Shown piece by piece: positions 13,688 through 16,324 of a DNA stretch of 16,324 nucleotides. Numbering within the stretch: position 1 is the first letter of the stretch; every line of letters begins with the position of its first letter. Location: assembly GCA_016297405.1 (NCBI GenBank), contig JAEDGP010000044.1, positions 1-16,324 of the forward strand, written 5' to 3'. The DNA is from Treponema sp. (GTDB lineage: Bacteria > Spirochaetota > Spirochaetia > Treponematales > Treponemataceae). A program made the position numbers and the translations under genes. Below the pieces are notes generated by a model. That model searched no databases and was not told the DNA's origin. It saw only the letters and a list, made by a program, of their open reading frames with translations.

Positions 13688-14584
13688 CTATTCGCTTTCT
13701 CTTTTTTTAATTCTCTCGATAATTTCCTTTTCCTCTTTCGAAAGCAACGAATCTGTATATGAAGGATTTTGCTTATACCAGTCAAATTTTCCAAAAGTTC
13801 TGTTTAATTCTTCGCTTTTGAAAATATATCCATGTTTTGCATAAATCATATTTCTTAAAAAACGATATTCATCTTTCGAAAGACCCCACGCTTTCACATT
13901 TGGATAGTTTTTATCGTTCCAATAAAAATATGGAATGGTTTTATATACTGTATCTGCCTTTTCAATCGTCATTGCCCATTTACCCCGTTTGCAGTCATAA
14001 AGTTTTGCGGCAATTCCTTCAATACACAACGCACATCGCCGGCCAGAGCCCACTAGCCACAATGCCACATTGTCTCCTTCACAAAATGAAACATCCATAT
14101 CTACTGTAAACTTTTCGTCATCGATATAGACCTCATTATCATACAAGCGGATATTTTCCAGATGAATGGCATCCTGGAAAACGCATTTCAACACATAAGC
14201 TTCCAAGGCTTTATACCCTTCCTCATAATCCTTAGATATCCGCTTGTGAGAAACACCATCTTCATCAATTATAATGCGTTCATCCCCCCGCTTTATGAAA
14301 TTCCACCTGGCAAAATCCTTAGACCTTACTGCAAAACCATCATGAAAACCAGAATTAGAGTAACATATATCTTCTTTCAAAATCAAAATCGGATATTTTT
14401 GAACACTTGAATTCAAAGCTTTGTCAAAACTCAAAGTCTGATTCAGCTGCCAGATAAAATTGACTTGCACATAGGTTCCCATAAAATCAGGATCCACTTT
14501 TTCCAGATTGAACTCATCAGCGCTTACACCGAAAGTGCCCATCATTACAAAAATTAAAAACGAATAAAAAAACTTTTTAAACAT
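13688..14584 (-). CDS. Exported YARHG-domain protein
   Basis: 298 aa from the ATG at 14584, chosen because AGGAG lies 7 nt upstream and the N-terminus then reads as a signal peptide (MFKKFFYSFLIFVMMGTFGVSA, about 22 residues). A longer in-frame start at 14662 runs back into the palindromic repeat and has no SD. The C-terminus carries a YARHG domain (about 230-290), with LRNMIYAKHGYIFKSEELN and FGKFDWYKQNP. This extracellular module of unknown function is found in surface or cell-envelope proteins. The middle part, with several Cys (VGSGRRCALCIEG), resembles no fold I can name. A -35 GTGACA (14631-14626) and -10 TATATT (14608-14603), 17 nt apart, give it its own promoter. It ends 56 nt before the U32 start, with no clear terminator between them. 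Confidence 0.88.
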   Translation of the reverse strand: MFKKFFYSFLIFVMMGTFGVSADEFNLEKVDPDFMGTYVQVNFIWQLNQTLSFDKALNSSVQKYPILILKEDICYSNSGFHDGFAVRSKDFARWNFIKRGDERIIIDEDGVSHKRISKDYEEGYKALEAYVLKCVFQDAIHLENIRLYDNEVYIDDEKFTVDMDVSFCEGDNVALWLVGSGRRCALCIEGIAAKLYDCKRGKWAMTIEKADTVYKTIPYFYWNDKNYPNVKAWGLSKDEYRFLRNMIYAKHGYIFKSEELNRTFGKFDWYKQNPSYTDSLLSKEEKEIIERIKKRESE

Positions 14585-14602
14585 AATAAATCTCCTGACT
14601 AA

Positions 14603-14631
14603 AATATAACACGCAATTATTGGATTGTCAC
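14603..14631 (-). promoter_or_regulatory. Promoter of the YARHG gene
   Basis: GTGACA (14631-14626), a 17-nt spacer and TATATT (14608-14603) on the minus strand predict a start near 14596, just ahead of the SD AGGAG (14594-14590). Confidence 0.55.
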
Positions 14632-14642
14632 AGCCAGGGCAA

Positions 14643-14745
14643 AAAAAAAGAGGCTGTCCCAAAAGTAATGAGCACTACACTAAATGTGGTGGTTTCGATA
14701 AACTCAACCACCGTAATGCTACCTTATTGGACAGCCTCTTTTTTT
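14643..14745. repeat. Palindromic repeat copy 2 (MITE-like, bidirectional terminator shape)
   Basis: The ends form a 17-bp perfect inverted repeat: A7 plus GAGGCTGTCC (14643-14659) pairs with GGACAGCCTC plus T7 (14729-14745). Inside is a second stem GGTGGTT (14688-14694) / AACCACC (14706-14712). Both strands end in U-runs, so it can terminate in either direction; on the minus strand it probably ends the GGGtGRT operon. It is nearly identical to the outer parts of copy 1 at 10457-10626. The GGCTGTCCCAAAAG tip resembles insertion-sequence ends. There is no transposase and no clear target duplication. Confidence 0.75.
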
Positions 14746-14759
14746 CTATACTTCTAGCT

Positions 14760-14803
14760 CGGCAGATTCATCTGCCGCCGTAGGATGCACTGCTACACAT
14801 CCT
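14760..14803. other. Two small hairpins downstream of the GGGtGRT gene
   Basis: CGGCAGAT (14760-14767) / ATCTGCCG (14770-14777) is a near-continuous 18-nt palindrome. AGGATG (14782-14787) / CATCCT (14798-14803) is a 6-bp hairpin. Neither is followed by a T-run on the minus strand. They may protect the 3' end of the operon mRNA ahead of the repeat-based terminator. Confidence 0.45.
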
Positions 14804-14816
14804 GACAAAGCTAAAA

Positions 14817-15860
14817 TTATTTGTTAAGACCTTCAGCTACTGATACAGCACATGCAACTGTACAGCCTACCATAGGGTTGTTACCCATTCCCATGAATCC
14901 CATCATTTCAACGTGAGCTGGAACTGATGAAGAACCTGCGAACTGAGCGTCAGAGTGCATACGACCAAGAGTATCAGTAAAGCCGTAAGAAGCTGGACCT
15001 GCAGCCATGTTATCTGGGTGAAGAGTACGACCAGTACCACCACCAGAAGCTACAGAGAAGTACTTCTTACCTTCAAGAAGACGTTCCTTCTTGTATGTAC
15101 CAGCAACTGGGTGCTGGAAACGAGTTGGGTTTGTAGAGTTACCAGTGATAGAAACATCAACACCTTCGTGCCACATGATTGCAACACCTTCACGAACATC
15201 GTCTGCACCGTAACACTTTACGCACAAACGTTTTGGATCGTTTCCGTAAGGGATTTCTTTTACAACTGTCAAAGCCTTGTCTGTACCCTGACCGTTAAAG
15301 TAGTCAAACTTAGTCTGAACGTAAGTAAAGCCGTTGATACGTGAAATGATCTGAGCAGCATCTTTTCCAAGACCGTTCAAGATAACACGAAGCTTGTTCT
15401 TACGAACGTTGTTAGCCTTAGCAGCGATTTTGATAGCACCTTCAGCAGCAGCAAAAGATTCGTGTCCTGCAAGAAATGCGAAACACTGTGTTTCTTCAGA
15501 AAGAAGACGAGCACCAAGGTTTCCGTGACCAAGACCTACTTTGCGGTCATCAGCTACAGAACCTGGCAAACAGAATGCCTGAAGTCCCTTACCAATGTTA
15601 GCAGCAGCTGTAGAAGCTGTTTTGTCACCAGTCTTTTCTGCTTCTTTGATTGCAATAGCTGAACCCAATACATAAGCCCATTTTGCATCTTCGAAACAAA
15701 TCTGCTGTGTTTCCTGACATGTCATATATGGATCAAAACCGTGATCCTGGCAGAGCTTACGGCAAGCCTGCAAACCTTCTTCGCCTTCAGCGAATCCGTA
15801 TTCCTTAAGAGCCTTGTTAACCTGTGGAATACGTCCAGCGTAATCTTCAAATAAAGCCAT
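14817..15860 (-). CDS. GGGtGRT family protein
   Basis: 347 aa, full length for this family of unknown function named for its motif, present here as GGGTGRT at residues 273-279 (ASGGGTGRTLHPDN). It is found mainly in strict anaerobes next to a NifU-like scaffold gene, exactly as here. Cysteines are spread along the chain (for example QETQQICFED, RKLCQDHGF, KRLCVKCYGADD, VGCTVACAV), and Gly/Ala-rich segments suggest a nucleotide- or cofactor-binding fold. It is cytoplasmic, with no signal peptide. Translation is coupled to the upstream gene: its SD AAGGAG is in that gene's last codons, with a 5-nt gap from stop to ATG. Codon use is strongly biased to GGT, GCT and CGT, implying high expression. 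A role in iron-sulfur or metal cofactor handling is inference from the neighbour. Confidence 0.93.
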   Translation of the reverse strand: MALFEDYAGRIPQVNKALKEYGFAEGEEGLQACRKLCQDHGFDPYMTCQETQQICFEDAKWAYVLGSAIAIKEAEKTGDKTASTAAANIGKGLQAFCLPGSVADDRKVGLGHGNLGARLLSEETQCFAFLAGHESFAAAEGAIKIAAKANNVRKNKLRVILNGLGKDAAQIISRINGFTYVQTKFDYFNGQGTDKALTVVKEIPYGNDPKRLCVKCYGADDVREGVAIMWHEGVDVSITGNSTNPTRFQHPVAGTYKKERLLEGKKYFSVASGGGTGRTLHPDNMAAGPASYGFTDTLGRMHSDAQFAGSSSVPAHVEMMGFMGMGNNPMVGCTVACAVSVAEGLNK

Positions 15861-15865
15861 TCTAA

Positions 15866-16324
15866 TTACTCCTTACGTGGGTCGATGAGTTTTACCATAC
15901 CCTGATCAGCTGTAACACGACCATAGTGTGTACGAGCACCAGCGATAGCTTCTTCAGCAGGTTTTCCAGCCTTCAAAGCATCCATCAATTTACCGAAGTT
16001 GATACAGTTGTAACCGATAATCTGGTTATCTTTATCGATAGCACATGTTTCAACGTAACCTTCTGTCATTTCAAGATAACGTGGACCAGTTTTGCGAGTA
16101 GCAAACATAGTACCAACCTGAGAACGGAGATTCTTTCCAAGATCTTCCAAAGAAGCACCAACTTTAAGACCGCCTTCAGAGTAAGCTGACTGTGTACGAC
16201 CGTATACGATCTGCATAAAGAGTTCGCGCATAGCTGTGTTGATAGCATCACAAACCAAGTCAGTATTCAAAGCTTCAAGCAATGTTTTTCCGATAAGGAT
16301 TTCAGAAGCCATAGCTGCTGAGTG
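15866..16324 (-). CDS. NifU-like iron-sulfur scaffold protein, 5' end beyond the window
   Basis: The visible 152 codons end at TAA (15866-15868). An ATG at 16312 gives an apparent start, but the frame stays open to the edge (His-Ser-Ala-Ala before Met-Ala-Ser-Glu-Ile). In the family HSAAMASEI is internal, following the conserved GCSG cysteine motif. The first roughly 80-90 residues are therefore missing, including the probable metal-binding cysteines. The rest matches the NifU/IscU-like partner of GGGtGRT: ALNTDLVCDAINTAMRELF, VYGRTQSAYSEGGL, LRSQVGTM, GPRYLEMTEGYV and the YIDPRKE-like end (LIDPRKE). It is first in a two-gene operon with GGGtGRT and shows the same high-expression codon bias. 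The family role is inferred to be cluster or metal delivery to the partner. Confidence 0.9.
   Translation of the reverse strand, partial: HSAAMASEILIGKTLLEALNTDLVCDAINTAMRELFMQIVYGRTQSAYSEGGLKVGASLEDLGKNLRSQVGTMFATRKTGPRYLEMTEGYVETCAIDKDNQIIGYNCINFGKLMDALKAGKPAEEAIAGARTHYGRVTADQGMVKLIDPRKE

Noticed and set aside
13688..14662. Longer start (14662) for the YARHG protein
   Set aside because: It would begin in the palindromic repeat, has no SD, and would bury a good signal peptide that begins at 14584 behind a strong SD.
15866..16312. ATG at 16312 as the true start of the NifU-like gene
   Set aside because: The frame stays open to the window edge and the preceding His-Ser-Ala-Ala fits the conserved internal HSAAMASEI of the family; the gene is cut by the window.

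Overview
The window looks like a chromosomal stretch of a Treponema (spirochaete), most likely a low-GC anaerobic gut or rumen type. This rests on the GGGtGRT protein with its NifU-like partner gene, the biotin-dependent acyl-CoA carboxyltransferase, exported SUMF1-like and YARHG-domain proteins, a spirochaete-style lipoprotein, and two long proteins I cannot place that may be lineage-specific. The species is inference. There is no phage, plasmid, CRISPR array or transposase gene; the only mobile-looking DNA is short palindromic intergenic repeats.

Layout, left to right: the 3' end of a tRNA with its terminator (1-74); a GC-rich palindromic intergenic island (82-171); a 538-aa membrane protein whose cytoplasmic half resembles a degenerate protein kinase (254-1870); a carboxyltransferase gene (1978-3477); a convergent small lipoprotein gene (3564-4037, minus). 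Then comes a regulatory-looking leader with a 25-codon ORF behind a strong Shine-Dalgarno (4195-4272) and two mutually exclusive hairpins, followed by corA (4314-5369) and a tightly coupled exported SUMF1-like protein (5372-6406). Next is a minus-strand pair, hisC and a metallophosphoesterase (8338 down to 6494); a divergent 632-aa unknown gene (8543-10441); repeat copy 1; ssb (10744-11205); a convergent U32-family gene (13631 down to 11277); an exported YARHG protein (14584 down to 13688); repeat copy 2; and a two-gene minus-strand operon of a NifU-like scaffold (running off the right edge) and GGGtGRT (16324 down to 14817).

The best candidate for something undescribed is the corA leader at about 4120-4313. 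A promoter-like sequence and a perfect SD drive a 25-codon ORF whose last codons form one arm of a hairpin. The other arm of that hairpin can instead pair with a third copy of the same heptamer, which contains the corA SD. This is the geometry of a translation-coupled switch. It resembles in principle, but not visibly in sequence, the leader-peptide control of Salmonella corA and mgtA. No conserved Mg2+ riboswitch was recognised. A second theme is likely leaderless transcription: hisC, the 632-aa gene and the U32 gene each have a good -10 hexamer ending only 6-7 nt before the ATG, with no SD.

The carboxyltransferase and the GGGtGRT pair are rich in GGT, GCT and CGT/CGC-type codons and probably highly expressed. 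The SUMF1-like protein lacks one of the two formylglycine-generating-enzyme cysteines. The two long unknown proteins have only structural hints.
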